Positions 1 to 10,320 of a stretch of DNA of 64,000 nt are shown in pieces (positions within the stretch are counted from its first letter, which is position 1; the number at the start of each line of letters is the position of its first letter). Source of the stretch: Rouxiella silvae (lineage in GTDB: Bacteria > Pseudomonadota > Gammaproteobacteria > Enterobacterales > Enterobacteriaceae); NCBI RefSeq assembly GCF_002093625.1, contig NZ_MRWD01000024.1:1-64000 (forward strand), given 5' to 3'. The position numbers were made by a program, and so were the translations under genes. Under the pieces are notes generated by a model, which searched no databases, had not been told where the DNA came from, and saw only the letters and a program-made list of their open reading frames with translations.

Positions 1-212
1 AATACATACTCTCCAAATATCAAAAGAAAAATATAATCACTTAGATAATACCAAGCGATTAATGCCTCTTTATTGTCAATAACAGCATGCTAAATTTAAT
101 TTATTTTAATAATCGCGCATCAAAAAGCCATTCAACACACTATAAACACATCGTTTATCTCACCCTCATGAAAATAATTACCTACACCGTAATTATTACG
201 CTATAATATTTA

Positions 213-359
213 TCGCTTCAAGGGTTCAGCATATAATAACGTTAAAAAATGACACACACCTCCCTCCACCAGGGATAAATAGTACCGACTAACAGGTGCA
301 AAGTAGTAACTTTAGCCTTGAGCTTTTGGCAATGGCATGAATCGCATGCCATTTTTTTT
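213..359 (+). ncRNA. possible small RNA ending in a U-rich terminator
   Basis: A TATAAT hexamer at 202-207 (weak or absent -35) or the one at 232-237 could start a transcript that ends at the stem-loop with eight T at 352-359, about 120-145 nt long. A CCTCCCTCC patch at 259-267 is single-stranded by eye and could pair with Shine-Dalgarno sequences, as the C-rich seeds of some Hfq-bound sRNAs do. I do not recognise it as any known enterobacterial sRNA. The start is a guess; only the terminator is clear. Confidence 0.25.
331..359 (+). terminator. Rho-independent terminator
   Basis: Perfect 9-bp stem AATGGCATG (331-339) / CATGCCATT (345-353), 5-nt loop, followed by a run of eight T (352-359). 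It faces right, and no plus-strand coding gene precedes it in the window. Confidence 0.7.
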
Positions 360-454
360 GATGAATTAAATTAATATTAAAATATTCTTTAAAAATCGGC
401 CATTAGATAATAATTTATTGGATAGTGAATTTTACATCGATAAAAATCGTGAAT

Positions 455-496
455 AAAAAAGCCGGAAAGGTTACCCCTTCCGGCTTTTTTATTTTT
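455..496. terminator. bidirectional terminator downstream of murA
   Basis: GCCGGAA (461-467) pairs with TTCCGGC (478-484), flanked by an A run on the left and a T run on the right, so the stem extends through A-U pairs and works on either strand. It lies about 45 bp beyond the murA stop and probably ends the murA transcript. Confidence 0.8.
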
Positions 497-537
497 CGTC
501 GAACTTCAACAATCAGTTCAGCGATGAACCTTGCGCA

Positions 538-1830
<1,293 letters not shown>

Positions 1831-1876
1831 TTAGGTATAACAAAATGGCCGGCAGCTACGCGCTTGCCCGTCACCC

Positions 1877-2131
1877 TTAAAAACCGTTGAGCTTGCGATC
1901 GCGCTGCCATTCTTCCGGGGTATAAGCCTTGATAGAGAGCGCGTGGATGCGGTTGTCAGCAATGTATTCCATCAGTGGTGCATAAACGGTTTGCTGTTTC
2001 TTTACGCGGCTCATGCCGTCAAACATTGCACCTACCACCACGGCCTGAAAATGACTGCCATCGCCGGTAACGTGTGCTTCATCAAGTGCCAATGCGCCCA
2101 TCAGCACGTCTTTAATTTCGTTAGTTTCCAT
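1877..2131 (-). CDS. ibaG: BolA-family protein IbaG
   Basis: An 84-residue BolA-like protein, the usual length of IbaG (formerly YrbA). BolA-family proteins bind [2Fe-2S] clusters together with monothiol glutaredoxin Grx4 and are tied to acid stress and iron-sulfur handling; this role is family knowledge. The sequence has the BolA core with GDGSHF near residue 25 and a C-terminal [15 protein letters not shown] segment holding the conserved His. The gene sits between the mla operon and murA, as in E. coli. A terminator lies between mlaB and ibaG, so it is probably transcribed with murA from its own promoter in 2132-2202. Confidence 0.95.
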   Translation of the reverse strand: METNEIKDVLMGALALDEAHVTGDGSHFQAVVVGAMFDGMSRVKKQQTVYAPLMEYIADNRIHALSIKAYTPEEWQRDRKLNGF

Positions 2132-2202
2132 ATAACCCGTTTAATCGTATGGGGAGTAATAGCCGAACATATTATAGAGATCCGACCAACTCTTAAACCA
2201 TC

Positions 2203-2236
2203 AAAAAGCCCCTGTATGAGAGTTTCAGACAGGGGC
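2203..2236 (-). terminator. terminator of the mla operon
   Basis: Read on the minus strand, GCCCCTGT (2236-2229) pairs with ACAGGGGC (2215-2208) across a 13-nt loop and is followed by TTTTT (2207-2203). It separates mlaB from ibaG-murA. Confidence 0.8.
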
Positions 2237-2294
2237 CCTGTATTGAATATTGATTTATCGCAGAATTTTTCTTCTTAGGCCTGTGCTATCCATC

Positions 2295-2588
2295 CTAATC
2301 GAGAGGAATTATTCCCTGCAAATTGTACAGCGTCACCAAGGTGCTCAAACGATCGGTGATACCTGAAATCTTTAAATCAACGCCGTGCTTGCCGGCGTAA
2401 TCGCGCAGATGCACCAGAAGCGCCAACCCAGATGAGTCAACGCGCTCCAATTGTGCGACGTCTACGCAGGTCACGCCCTTAAGCAGGCTTGCACGCTGCT
2501 CCCATAGCGGAAGCAGCGTTTCACGGTCAAGGCAGCCACTGAGGATCAGGCATTGCTGCAATGATTCAAAGTGCAGTCCGCTACTCAT
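2295..2588 (-). CDS. mlaB: STAS-domain subunit MlaB of the phospholipid ABC transporter
   Basis: A 97-residue cytoplasmic STAS-domain protein. In the Mla pathway MlaB binds the ATPase MlaF and supports assembly and activity of the MlaFEDB complex that moves phospholipids between the outer and inner membranes. The motif [19 protein letters not shown] carries the conserved serine region of STAS domains. It is the last gene of mlaFEDCB; its ATG overlaps the mlaC TGA (ATGA), so translation is likely coupled. The length is normal for the family. Confidence 0.96.
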   Translation of the reverse strand: MSSGLHFESLQQCLILSGCLDRETLLPLWEQRASLLKGVTCVDVAQLERVDSSGLALLVHLRDYAGKHGVDLKISGITDRLSTLVTLYNLQGIIPLD

Positions 2589-3232
2589 TTATTGTTCTGC
2601 TGAAGAGTAATTGGCTGAGCCGCTGCAGATTTCAGACGCGCAGTCAGGCCGTCAATGCCTTTCTGGCGCAGAATGTCTGCCCACTCATTTTGCTTGGTGG
2701 TGATCATGCTCACGCCTTCAGCAATCATGTCATACGCCTGCCACTCACCCGTACGGCTATTTTTACGCCATTGGAAATCAAGGCGAATAGGAGGACGACC
2801 GCCGGGATCGGTAATGGTCACGCGGATAGCAATAATATCGGTACCGGCAGGAACAGGCTGGGCCGGTTGAACCTGGTAGGACTGATTGGTGTACATTGCC
2901 AGTGCTTGACCGTAGGCCTGTTGCAGGTAATCACTGAACGCGCTGAAGTAGGCATCGCGCTGCGCCGGTGTGGCGGAGTTGTAATAGCGGCCTAGTACCA
3001 AAGCCCCCGCGTATTTAACCTGCACGAAAGGCAGCAGCTCTTCGCGAACCACAGTGCGCAGATAATTTGGATCCTGCTTGATTTTAGGCTGTTCGGCTTT
3101 CAGACGCGAGAAGGTTGCGTCGGCCGCAGCATTCATCACGCTGTAAGGATTGGTTTTATCAACCGCAGCGGCGGCGTTGGCCGCCAGTGGTGCAATCATC
3201 AGTAAAGCAACCACCATTAAACGTTTAAACAT
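2585..3232 (-). CDS. mlaC: periplasmic phospholipid-binding protein MlaC
   Basis: MlaC ferries phospholipid between the outer-membrane MlaA-porin complex and MlaFEDB. The 215-residue product starts with a signal peptide (hydrophobic [15 protein letters not shown], cleavage near residue 21) and continues with the Tol-Tol-Ttg2 fold sequence ([29 protein letters not shown]). The ATG at 3232 has an AGAGGA Shine-Dalgarno. mlaD ends 11 bp upstream and mlaB overlaps its stop by 4 nt. Confidence 0.97.
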   Translation of the reverse strand: MFKRLMVVALLMIAPLAANAAAAVDKTNPYSVMNAAADATFSRLKAEQPKIKQDPNYLRTVVREELLPFVQVKYAGALVLGRYYNSATPAQRDAYFSAFSDYLQQAYGQALAMYTNQSYQVQPAQPVPAGTDIIAIRVTITDPGGRPPIRLDFQWRKNSRTGEWQAYDMIAEGVSMITTKQNEWADILRQKGIDGLTARLKSAAAQPITLQQNNK

Positions 3233-3243
3233 AACTATTCCTC

Positions 3244-3816
3244 TTAATTACCTTGTGCCGCAGGCGCGGATGCAGTTGGAGAAGCTGGAGCAGGTGCGCT
3301 CGAGTCATCCGGCGTTGCTTTGGCATCACCCGATTTTGCAGCGTCATCTTTATCGCCGCTTTTGTAAAGGAACTGGCCTATCAAATCTTCCAGAACCATA
3401 GCCGATTTCGTGTCCTGAATGGTGCCGTCATTTTTCAAAATGGTGGTCCCCATATCAGGGTCCTGGAAACCGATATTCAGCGCCAGGAACTGCTCCCCAA
3501 GCAAACCCGAGGTGCGAATAGCCAGCGAACTGGTGTCCGGGATCTGGTTGTATTTTTGGTCGATATCCATCGCCACACGTGGCGAAAGGTTTTTATCCAG
3601 CGTGATGTTGTTGACACGACCAATCACCACCCCGCCCACTTTAACCGGTGAACCCGTTTTCAACCCGCCAATATTGTCGAAATCGGCATAAATACGGTAA
3701 GTCGGATCGGAACCGAACGAGCGAATATCGGCCACTTTCAGACAGATAAATAGCACCGCGCACAGTGCGATGAGCATGAATGCCCCAACCCAGACTTCAC
3801 TCTTTTTGTTTTGCAT
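3244..3816 (-). CDS. mlaD: MCE-domain lipoprotein-transport subunit MlaD
   Basis: MlaD is the inner-membrane-anchored MCE protein that forms a hexameric ring with a lipid channel on the periplasmic side of MlaFEDB. The 190-residue product has one N-terminal membrane segment (about residues 9-28), a single MCE domain (about 38-115, with [20 protein letters not shown]) and an Ala/Pro/Ser-rich low-complexity tail (residues 160-190). Length and architecture fit enterobacterial MlaD. It lies 3 bp after mlaE and 11 bp before mlaC. Confidence 0.97.
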   Translation of the reverse strand: MQNKKSEVWVGAFMLIALCAVLFICLKVADIRSFGSDPTYRIYADFDNIGGLKTGSPVKVGGVVIGRVNNITLDKNLSPRVAMDIDQKYNQIPDTSSLAIRTSGLLGEQFLALNIGFQDPDMGTTILKNDGTIQDTKSAMVLEDLIGQFLYKSGDKDDAAKSGDAKATPDDSSAPAPASPTASAPAAQGN

Positions 3817-3819
3817 GGC

Positions 3820-4602
3820 TCAATTCCCAAACATCAGTGCTGTCAGCACAAAATCCAATCCCAGCACCGCCAGTGACGAGTGCACCACGGTACGGGTCGT
3901 AGCCCGGCTAATCCCTTCAGAGGTAGGGATTGCATCGTAACCATTGAATAGCGCTATCCAGGTTACGGTTATGGCAAAAACAACGCTTTTAATCAGGCAG
4001 TTGAGCAAGTCTTTACGCCAATCTATGGCACCTTGCATCGCCGACCAGAAAAAGCCGCTGTCGATGCCTTTCCAATCAACGCCCACCAGCGAACCGCCCC
4101 AGATGCCCACGGCGACGAATATTATCGTCAGCAGAGGCATACTGATAAGGCCAGCCCAGAAACGCGGCGCTACCACACGACGCAGGGGATCGATGGCCAT
4201 CATTTCAAGACTTGAAATTTGCTCGGTGGCCTTCATCAACCCAATTTCTGCGGTTAAAGCAGAACCAGCACGACCGGCAAACAGCAGAGCGGTCACGACC
4301 GGCCCAAGTTCACGCAGCAGGGACAGCGCCACCATCATGCCCAGACTGGCCTCGGCGCTGTAGGTGGTTAATATCAGATAACCTTGCAGTCCGAGCACCA
4401 TGCCGATAAACAGGCCGGAGACGACGATAATCAGCAGCGACAATACCCCAACGCTGTAAAGCTGTTTTATTAATAACGGCCATTGCTTGGCAAACTGCGG
4501 CTTTCCTACCAGTGCGCGGAAAAGCAGTTGCCCTGCCCGTCCGAATGACGCACAGGTCTGTATTCCGCTGCGGCCCAATGACGCTAACGCCCTAATTAAC
4601 AT
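3820..4602 (-). CDS. mlaE: ABC permease MlaE
   Basis: The 260-residue MlaE is the integral-membrane permease of the phospholipid transporter; two copies pair with two MlaF ATPases. An amphipathic N-terminal stretch (1-45) precedes five or so hydrophobic segments, with the permease signature around [23 protein letters not shown] split near residues 115-137. Gene order F-E-D-C-B is intact, with 15 bp between mlaF and mlaE. Confidence 0.97.
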   Translation of the reverse strand: MLIRALASLGRSGIQTCASFGRAGQLLFRALVGKPQFAKQWPLLIKQLYSVGVLSLLIIVVSGLFIGMVLGLQGYLILTTYSAEASLGMMVALSLLRELGPVVTALLFAGRAGSALTAEIGLMKATEQISSLEMMAIDPLRRVVAPRFWAGLISMPLLTIIFVAVGIWGGSLVGVDWKGIDSGFFWSAMQGAIDWRKDLLNCLIKSVVFAITVTWIALFNGYDAIPTSEGISRATTRTVVHSSLAVLGLDFVLTALMFGN

Positions 4603-4617
4603 TGATTTACTACTCCA

Positions 4618-5421
4618 TCATCCAAGCAGCTCGGTTTTATAATCACCAGCCGGGAAACGGAAAGGCACCGGTCCATCGGCGATACCGTCGAGAAACTGGC
4701 GAACGCGCGGGTCTGGATTATTATGCAATTCCTCAGTGGTTCCTTCAGCAATAACGTGCTGAGCGGCAACAATATAAGCATAGTCAGCAATGCTCAGAAC
4801 CTCAGGCACATCGTGAGAAACGACAATGCAGGTGACGCCGAGAGCATGGTTTAGTTCGTCAATGAGCTTGACCAGCACCCCCATCGTAATAGGGTCCTGA
4901 CCGACGAAAGGTTCATCGAACATGATGAGTTCCGGGTCAAGCGCAATAGAACGCGCCAACGCAACGCGACGCGCCATGCCGCCAGACAGTTCAGCAGGCA
5001 TCAGCTCAGCCGCGCCGCGCAGGCCTACCGCCTCGAGTTTCATCATCACCGTCGTACGCAGTAGTTCTTCCGGCAGCTTACTGTGCTCGCGCAGCGGAAA
5101 TGCCACGTTTTCAAAGACGGTTAGGTCGGTAAACAGTGCCCCAGACTGGAACAACATGCTCATTTTTTTGCGTGCTTCGTACAGTTTGCGGCGAGACAGC
5201 GTAGGTATGTTGTCACCATCAAACCAGATTTCGCCGCTGTCCGGCGCAAGTTGTCCGCCGATCAGTCGAAGCAAGGTTGTTTTACCGATACCCGAAGGCC
5301 CCATGATAGCGGTCACTTTGCCTTTCGGTACGGTCATGTTTATCTCTTCGAAAATGGGACGATCGCCACGCATGAAACTCATGCCTTTGATCTCGACCAG
5401 ATTCGCTTCGCTCTGACTCAT
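4618..5421 (-). CDS. mlaF: ABC ATPase MlaF
   Basis: This is the ATP-hydrolysing subunit of the Mla transporter. The 267-residue sequence has Walker A GPSGIGKTT (residues 41-49), the signature LSGGMARRVALA (about 145-156) and Walker B LIMFDEP (165-171), with His in VVSHDVPEV as the switch residue. The C-terminal extension past residue 245, which in MlaF contacts the neighbouring ATPase, is present. It is the first gene of the operon; its promoter must lie in the divergent region 5422-5785. Confidence 0.97.
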   Translation of the reverse strand: MSQSEANLVEIKGMSFMRGDRPIFEEINMTVPKGKVTAIMGPSGIGKTTLLRLIGGQLAPDSGEIWFDGDNIPTLSRRKLYEARKKMSMLFQSGALFTDLTVFENVAFPLREHSKLPEELLRTTVMMKLEAVGLRGAAELMPAELSGGMARRVALARSIALDPELIMFDEPFVGQDPITMGVLVKLIDELNHALGVTCIVVSHDVPEVLSIADYAYIVAAQHVIAEGTTEELHNNPDPRVRQFLDGIADGPVPFRFPAGDYKTELLG

Positions 5422-5785
5422 TTGTCTCTTCCCCTAGGCGAACGCAACACAAGACACCTCTTATGGTAGAACCCGCTTTATAACTTTGGCCTAAACGGCG
5501 ATGCTAACACCCGACATTTTACAAAAACTTACCGCGATTGCTTTACCAAAGTTGCCTTTGATTTACTTTTAGTTCACGTACGGTCAAAATCAGACAACGG
5601 CTTAAGGTTAGTTGTTCCTGAGCAGTAAAAGTGTCAAAACACCAAGTCAGAAGCCAAGGTAAACGCTATTATGGAACCCTATTCAACGCTGCTCAGGCCC
5701 TTTGCCTGATGTCAGATTGATCGAACTCATTTTGGTTCCTTGCCAGACTTACGAACATTGCATTATACCCATTAAAGGATTTTTC
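5422..5785. other. divergent intergenic region mlaF / yrbG
   Basis: About 360 bp without a gene between two divergent operons, so it should hold the promoters of mlaFEDCB (left) and yrbG-kdsD-kdsC-lpt (right). I could not pick a clear sigma-70 or sigma-E promoter by eye. An in-frame extension of yrbG to 5702 lacks the conserved start and is not supported. Confidence 0.5.
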
Positions 5786-6772
5786 ATGCTTCTCGCTATC
5801 GTACTAATGATTGTCGGCCTGTTTCTGTTAGTTTATGCCGCCGATCGTTTGGTGTACGGAGCTTCGGTCCTGGCAAGCTCAATAGGTATTCCCCCTCTTA
5901 TCATTGGTATGACCGTCGTAGGTGTAGGAATTTCCCTGCCCGAGCTGGTGGTATCAACAACCGCAGCACTGAACGGTCAGATGGATTTGGCCGTCGGCAA
6001 CGTAATTGGTTCGAATATCACGAATATTCTTCTGATTCTAGGCGGCGCTGCGCTGATTCATCCACTTTCCGTACGTTCTGATATCTTACGCCGTGAACTG
6101 CCGTTAATGTTAATAGTGACAGTGCTTTGCGGTTTTTTACTGAGCGACAGTGAGTTAAGTCGGTTGGACGGTGTCATATTGATAGCCGCCGCGGCGATAT
6201 TTTTAATGCTGATGGTAAAAATCGCCAAGATGTCGCAGCACGTCGGGCAAGATACACTGACCCGCGAGCAAATGGCTGAATTACCTCAGGACGGAAGCAA
6301 CACAGTAGCATTTTTGTGGCTGGCGCTGGGGTTTATTATCATGCCGCTGGCTTCAAACATGATTGTCGACAATGCTTCAGTAATGGCCCGTTTTTTCGGC
6401 GTGAGCGAGCTGGTGATTGGGCTGACTGTGGTCGCTATCGGCACCAGTTTACCTGAGCTGGCGACTTTTATTGCCGGTGCACTTAAAGGTGAAGACGACA
6501 TTGCCCTAGGCAATATCATTGGCGCAAACATTTTTAATATGTGCCTGGTTCTCGGCCTGCCCGCGCTGGTGGCTCCGGGCCATTTCAATCCCGATGCGTT
6601 TCACCGGGACTACTGGGTCATGCTGGTGGTCAGCGTAATACTGACAGGCCTTTGCCTGATGCGTAAACACCGAATTGGCCACCTGGCAGGCGCGCTTTTA
6701 TTGTGCGGATTTATCGCTTATCTGGGCGTGCTTTTCTTCGTTCCGGACAGCATTACCTTCTTCAATAGGTAA
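5786..6772 (+). CDS. yrbG: inner-membrane calcium/sodium antiporter family protein YrbG
   Basis: A 328-residue CaCA-family cation antiporter. Ten or so membrane segments fall into two halves, each with the inverted alpha-repeat motif: GMTVVGVGISLPELVVS (about residues 40-56) and GLTVVAIGTSLPELAT in the second half; the acidic residues in these repeats bind the cation in this family. The ATG at 5786 follows AAAGGA at a good distance. Substrate in enterobacteria is not settled in what I know. It heads the kdsD-kdsC-lptCAB cluster, as in E. coli; kdsD begins 48 bp later. Confidence 0.93.
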   Translation: MLLAIVLMIVGLFLLVYAADRLVYGASVLASSIGIPPLIIGMTVVGVGISLPELVVSTTAALNGQMDLAVGNVIGSNITNILLILGGAALIHPLSVRSDILRRELPLMLIVTVLCGFLLSDSELSRLDGVILIAAAAIFLMLMVKIAKMSQHVGQDTLTREQMAELPQDGSNTVAFLWLALGFIIMPLASNMIVDNASVMARFFGVSELVIGLTVVAIGTSLPELATFIAGALKGEDDIALGNIIGANIFNMCLVLGLPALVAPGHFNPDAFHRDYWVMLVVSVILTGLCLMRKHRIGHLAGALLLCGFIAYLGVLFFVPDSITFFNR

Positions 6773-6820
6773 GGTCCGTTTAAATATTGCGCAATTCAGA
6801 GCAAGTCACAGGAATTGACG

Positions 6821-7804
6821 ATGACACCATTTGATTACAAGACATTTAACTTTATCGACGTCGGCAAACAGGTGCTGTTAACCGAAAGAGAAGGCCTGGA
6901 ACAGCTGGATCAATACATTAATGACGACTTTAGTCGCGCCTGTGAAATGATGTTCCACTGTAGCGGCAAGATTGTTGTTATGGGTATGGGCAAATCAGGG
7001 CACGTTGGGCGTAAAATGGCGGCAACGTTTGCCAGCACCGGCACGCCGGCCTTTTTTGTGCACCCCGGCGAAGCCAGCCACGGCGATCTGGGTATGGTAT
7101 CAAAGCAGGACGTCGTGATCCTGATTTCAAATTCTGGCGAATCTCATGAGATACTGGCGCTTATCCCGGTATTGAAGCGCCTGGATATCCGCCTGATCTG
7201 CCTGACTGCCAATCCGGAAAGCTCGATGGGCAAAGCGGCAAACGTGCATATCTGTGTCAAAGTTCCGCAGGAAGCCTGTCCGTTAGGACTGGCGCCTACC
7301 ACCAGCACCACGGCGGTCATGGTCATGGGCGATGCCTTGGCCGTTGCCCTGCTCGAAGCGCGCGGATTTACGGCAGAAGATTTTGCCTTGTCTCACCCTG
7401 GCGGCGCACTGGGTCGCAAGCTTCTCCTGCGCGTGAGCGATATCATGCACACTGGCACCGAAATCCCGCAGGTTAGCCGAGATGCTTCTCTGCGCGATGC
7501 GTTGCTGGAAATTACCCGAAAAAACCTCGGTATGACGGTGATTACCGATGATCTGATGAAAATCGAAGGGATCTTTACTGACGGTGATTTACGTCGAATC
7601 TTCGATATGGGTGTCAACGTCAACGAGGCCAAAATTACCGATGTCATGACCACCGGCGGCATTCGGGTGCGCCCCACACTGTTGGCAGTTGATGCCCTCA
7701 ATTTGATGCAGGACAAACACATTACCTGCGTGATGGTTGCCGATGGCGACCAGTTGCTGGGTGTGGTACATATGCATGACATGTTGAGAGCCGGCGTGGT
7801 TTGA
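6821..7804 (+). CDS. kdsD: D-arabinose 5-phosphate isomerase KdsD
   Basis: KdsD converts ribulose 5-phosphate to arabinose 5-phosphate, the first step to Kdo of LPS. The 327-residue product has an N-terminal SIS domain (about 40-180; GMGKSGHVGRK, SNSGES) and two CBS domains (about 208-265 and 275-327). I chose ATG 6821, 7 nt after CACAGGA; a TTG two codons upstream is less likely. kdsC follows 73 bp on. Confidence 0.97.
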   Translation: MTPFDYKTFNFIDVGKQVLLTEREGLEQLDQYINDDFSRACEMMFHCSGKIVVMGMGKSGHVGRKMAATFASTGTPAFFVHPGEASHGDLGMVSKQDVVILISNSGESHEILALIPVLKRLDIRLICLTANPESSMGKAANVHICVKVPQEACPLGLAPTTSTTAVMVMGDALAVALLEARGFTAEDFALSHPGGALGRKLLLRVSDIMHTGTEIPQVSRDASLRDALLEITRKNLGMTVITDDLMKIEGIFTDGDLRRIFDMGVNVNEAKITDVMTTGGIRVRPTLLAVDALNLMQDKHITCVMVADGDQLLGVVHMHDMLRAGVV

Positions 7805-7877
7805 ACCTTGTTTAACGGGTAAACGCGCAGCGTGAGTAAAAGTTTAAATGGCGATAAAACATTAAGGAATTGCCCGA

Positions 7878-8444
7878 ATGAGTAATAGCGCAGCCAATGT
7901 GGATACCTGTTATGGTCCCGTTAGCGCAGAAGTGCTTGAACGAGCCAAAGCTGTCCGCCTGCTGATTTGCGACGTTGACGGCGTAATGTCTGATGGCTTG
8001 ATTTTCATGGGAAATAACGGCGAAGAGTTGAAAAGCTTTAACGTTCGGGACGGTTATGGCATCCGCTGCCTGATTACCTCCGATATCGACGTCGCGATTA
8101 TTACTGGGCGCAAGGCCAAATTATTGGAAGATCGTGCCAAAACTCTGGGCATTCGCCATCTTTATCAGGGCCAGTCAGATAAGCTTTTGGCCTTCCGCGA
8201 ACTGTTAGATACACTGTCACTGCAACCCGAGCAGGTCGCCTATATCGGTGATGACTTGATAGACTGGCCAGTCATGGAGAAAGTAGGACTCTCGGTCGCG
8301 GTAAACGATGCACACCCTATTTTGCTACCCAAGGCACATTATGTGACGCGCATAGCCGGTGGACGTGGCGCAGTACGCGAATTATGCGACCTTATTTTAC
8401 TGGCGCAGGGCAAGCTGGAGGACGCCAAAGGGCTGTCGATATGA
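7878..8444 (+). CDS. kdsC: Kdo-8-phosphate phosphatase KdsC
   Basis: This HAD-family phosphatase removes phosphate from Kdo-8-phosphate to give Kdo. The 188 residues match the E. coli length. The HAD nucleophile motif DVDGVMSDG has Asp32 and Asp34; TGRKAKLLEDRAK carries motif II/III, and YIGDDLIDWPVM the metal-binding aspartates. It is a cap-less C0-type enzyme that forms tetramers in the family. Its TGA overlaps the lptC ATG (ATGA), indicating coupled translation of Kdo synthesis and LPS export genes. Confidence 0.97.
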   Translation: MSNSAANVDTCYGPVSAEVLERAKAVRLLICDVDGVMSDGLIFMGNNGEELKSFNVRDGYGIRCLITSDIDVAIITGRKAKLLEDRAKTLGIRHLYQGQSDKLLAFRELLDTLSLQPEQVAYIGDDLIDWPVMEKVGLSVAVNDAHPILLPKAHYVTRIAGGRGAVRELCDLILLAQGKLEDAKGLSI

Positions 8445-9022
8445 GCAAAATAAAGCTTTGGATAACCTTGGCACTGGGCCTGCTGGTACTGGTGCTTGTG
8501 GGCTGGACATTGTCGGATAGCACCGACAAGACGCCTGAGGTTGCCGTTAATAATCAGGATCCTACGTATCAGAGCCAGCATACGGTAACCGTAGTTTATG
8601 ACCCCACTGGCAAGCTGAACTACCGGTTGGTCTCTGACGAGGTCAAATATTACACCACTGACTTGTTAACTTGGTTCACAAATCCAGTGGTGACCATGTA
8701 TGACCAGAATGCCGTTGCGACCTGGACCCTTCGAGCCGATCGCGCCAAGTTGACCAATGATAAAATGCTGTATCTTTATGGTCATGTGCAGGTTGATAGC
8801 CTGACGCCGGCAACGTCACAGTTGCAAAGAATAAAAACAGACAATGCCCAGGTTAACCTGGTCACACAGGACGTAGCGTCAGACGACGAAGTCTTTATTT
8901 ATGGTACCGGTTTTACCTCTAACGGCATGAAAATGCGTGGTAACTTGAGAAATAAAACCGCACAGCTGATCGAAAAGGTAAATACAAATTATGAAATTCA
9001 AAACCAAAAACAAAATCCGTAA
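8441..9022 (+). CDS. lptC: LPS export protein LptC
   Basis: LptC is the bitopic inner-membrane protein that passes LPS from LptB2FG to the periplasmic bridge protein LptA. The 193-residue product has one N-terminal membrane helix (about residues 7-24, LWITLALGLLVLVLVGW) and a beta-jellyroll periplasmic domain. The start is the ATG overlapping the kdsC stop; an in-frame upstream extension lies inside kdsC. lptA begins 32 bp before its end. Confidence 0.96.
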   Translation: MSKIKLWITLALGLLVLVLVGWTLSDSTDKTPEVAVNNQDPTYQSQHTVTVVYDPTGKLNYRLVSDEVKYYTTDLLTWFTNPVVTMYDQNAVATWTLRADRAKLTNDKMLYLYGHVQVDSLTPATSQLQRIKTDNAQVNLVTQDVASDDEVFIYGTGFTSNGMKMRGNLRNKTAQLIEKVNTNYEIQNQKQNP

Positions 9023-9542
9023 CCTATTGATCACGACCTCGCTGTTAGCGGTAAGTATTCCGGCGCTGGCATTGAAAACTGACACCTCTCAACCAATGAC
9101 GATCACCTCTGACAATCAAGCGGTTGATATCAATAGCAACACCGTAACCCTGACAGGGAACGTTGTCGTGAAACAGGGCAGTATTCTGGTTCATGCCGAC
9201 CGCGCGACCATCGTTCGTCCCAACGGGCAATCGGGTAAAGAAGTCGTGGAAGGCTTCGGTAATCCTGTAACATTTTTCCAGATGCAGGATAACGGCAAGC
9301 CTATTAAAGGCCACGCATTGAAAGTACGCTATGAAGTCGACAAAGACTTAATTACGCTGACCGGCGATGCCTACCTTGAGCAGCTCGACAGCAACGTGCA
9401 GGGCGATCGCATTACCTATCTGGTGCAACAGCAGCAGATGCAGGCCTTCAGCGACAAGGGCAAACGTGTGACCACCGTGCTGGTTCCTTCTCAGCTACAG
9501 CAAAAGACCCCTGCTGCAGCAGGTCAGAAAAAGAGTAACTGA
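8991..9542 (+). CDS. lptA: periplasmic LPS-binding protein LptA
   Basis: LptA forms the periplasmic beta-jellyroll bridge that carries LPS from LptC to LptD. The 183-residue product has a signal peptide (cleavage near SIPALA, about residue 27) and the OstA-like repeats (DNQAVDINSNTVTLTGNVVVKQG). The C-terminus is Gln-rich followed by a Lys/Ser tail. It overlaps lptC by 32 bp and lptB begins 6 bp after its stop. Confidence 0.96.
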   Translation: MKFKTKNKIRNLLITTSLLAVSIPALALKTDTSQPMTITSDNQAVDINSNTVTLTGNVVVKQGSILVHADRATIVRPNGQSGKEVVEGFGNPVTFFQMQDNGKPIKGHALKVRYEVDKDLITLTGDAYLEQLDSNVQGDRITYLVQQQQMQAFSDKGKRVTTVLVPSQLQQKTPAAAGQKKSN

Positions 9543-9548
9543 TAACTT

Positions 9549-10274
9549 ATGGCTACATTAATCGCAGAAAACCTGGCTAAAGCCTACAAAGGCCGTAAAG
9601 TCGTTGAAGACGTGAGTCTGTCAGTAAAGTCAGGTGAAATCGTCGGCTTATTGGGGCCAAACGGCGCGGGTAAAACCACCACCTTTTACATGGTGGTCGG
9701 TATAGTTCAGCGCGATGCAGGACGAATTGTGGTTGATGATGAAGATATCAGCCTACTGCCGTTACACACCCGCGCGCGCCGCGGGATAGGCTATCTTCCT
9801 CAGGAAGCGTCTATCTTCCGCCGCCTCAGCGTTTTCAACAATCTGATGGCCGTGCTCGAAATTCGCGACGATCTTAATAAAGATCAGCGTATTGCCCGCG
9901 CCAATGAGTTGATGGAAGAGTTCCATATATCGCACCTGCGCGATAACCTCGGACAATCACTTTCCGGCGGTGAACGACGTCGCGTGGAAATTGCCCGTGC
10001 GCTGGCCGCCAATCCGAAATTCATTCTGCTCGATGAACCCTTTGCCGGCGTTGACCCTATTTCAGTCATCGACATCAAGAAAATCATCGAACACCTGCGC
10101 GACAGCGGCCTCGGCGTGCTGATAACCGACCACAACGTACGTGAAACGCTGGACGTATGTGAACGCGCTTACATTGTCAGCCAAGGGCGCTTGATTGCCC
10201 ACGGTACGCCAGCAGAAATACTGCAAGATGAACAGGTTAAACGCGTTTATCTGGGCGAAGCTTTCCGTTTGTAA
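9549..10274 (+). CDS. lptB: LPS export ATPase LptB
   Basis: This is the cytoplasmic ATPase of the LptB2FGC transporter. The 241-residue protein has Walker [10 protein letters not shown] (residues 36-44), signature [15 protein letters not shown] and Walker [14 protein letters not shown], with the switch His in [10 protein letters not shown]. It ends the lpt part of the cluster; rpoN starts 46 bp later, the usual enterobacterial neighbour. Confidence 0.98.
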   Translation: MATLIAENLAKAYKGRKVVEDVSLSVKSGEIVGLLGPNGAGKTTTFYMVVGIVQRDAGRIVVDDEDISLLPLHTRARRGIGYLPQEASIFRRLSVFNNLMAVLEIRDDLNKDQRIARANELMEEFHISHLRDNLGQSLSGGERRRVEIARALAANPKFILLDEPFAGVDPISVIDIKKIIEHLRDSGLGVLITDHNVRETLDVCERAYIVSQGRLIAHGTPAEILQDEQVKRVYLGEAFRL

Positions 10275-10320
10275 TTGGCACGCTTTATTTTATTTGTTGT
10301 TACGGAAATAGAACCAAGAT

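Larger units (their letters stand above)
1..424. other. AT-rich non-coding stretch left of murA
   Basis: No convincing gene is visible here. The stretch is much richer in A and T than the coding sequence to its right and carries two TATAAT hexamers (202-207 and 232-237, plus strand), a CU-rich patch at 259-267 and a strong stem-loop with a T run at 331-359. In E. coli sfsB lies on this side of murA; no sfsB is seen. The stretch could be a small-RNA locus or the edge of a strain-specific segment; its left border lies outside the window. Confidence 0.6.
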
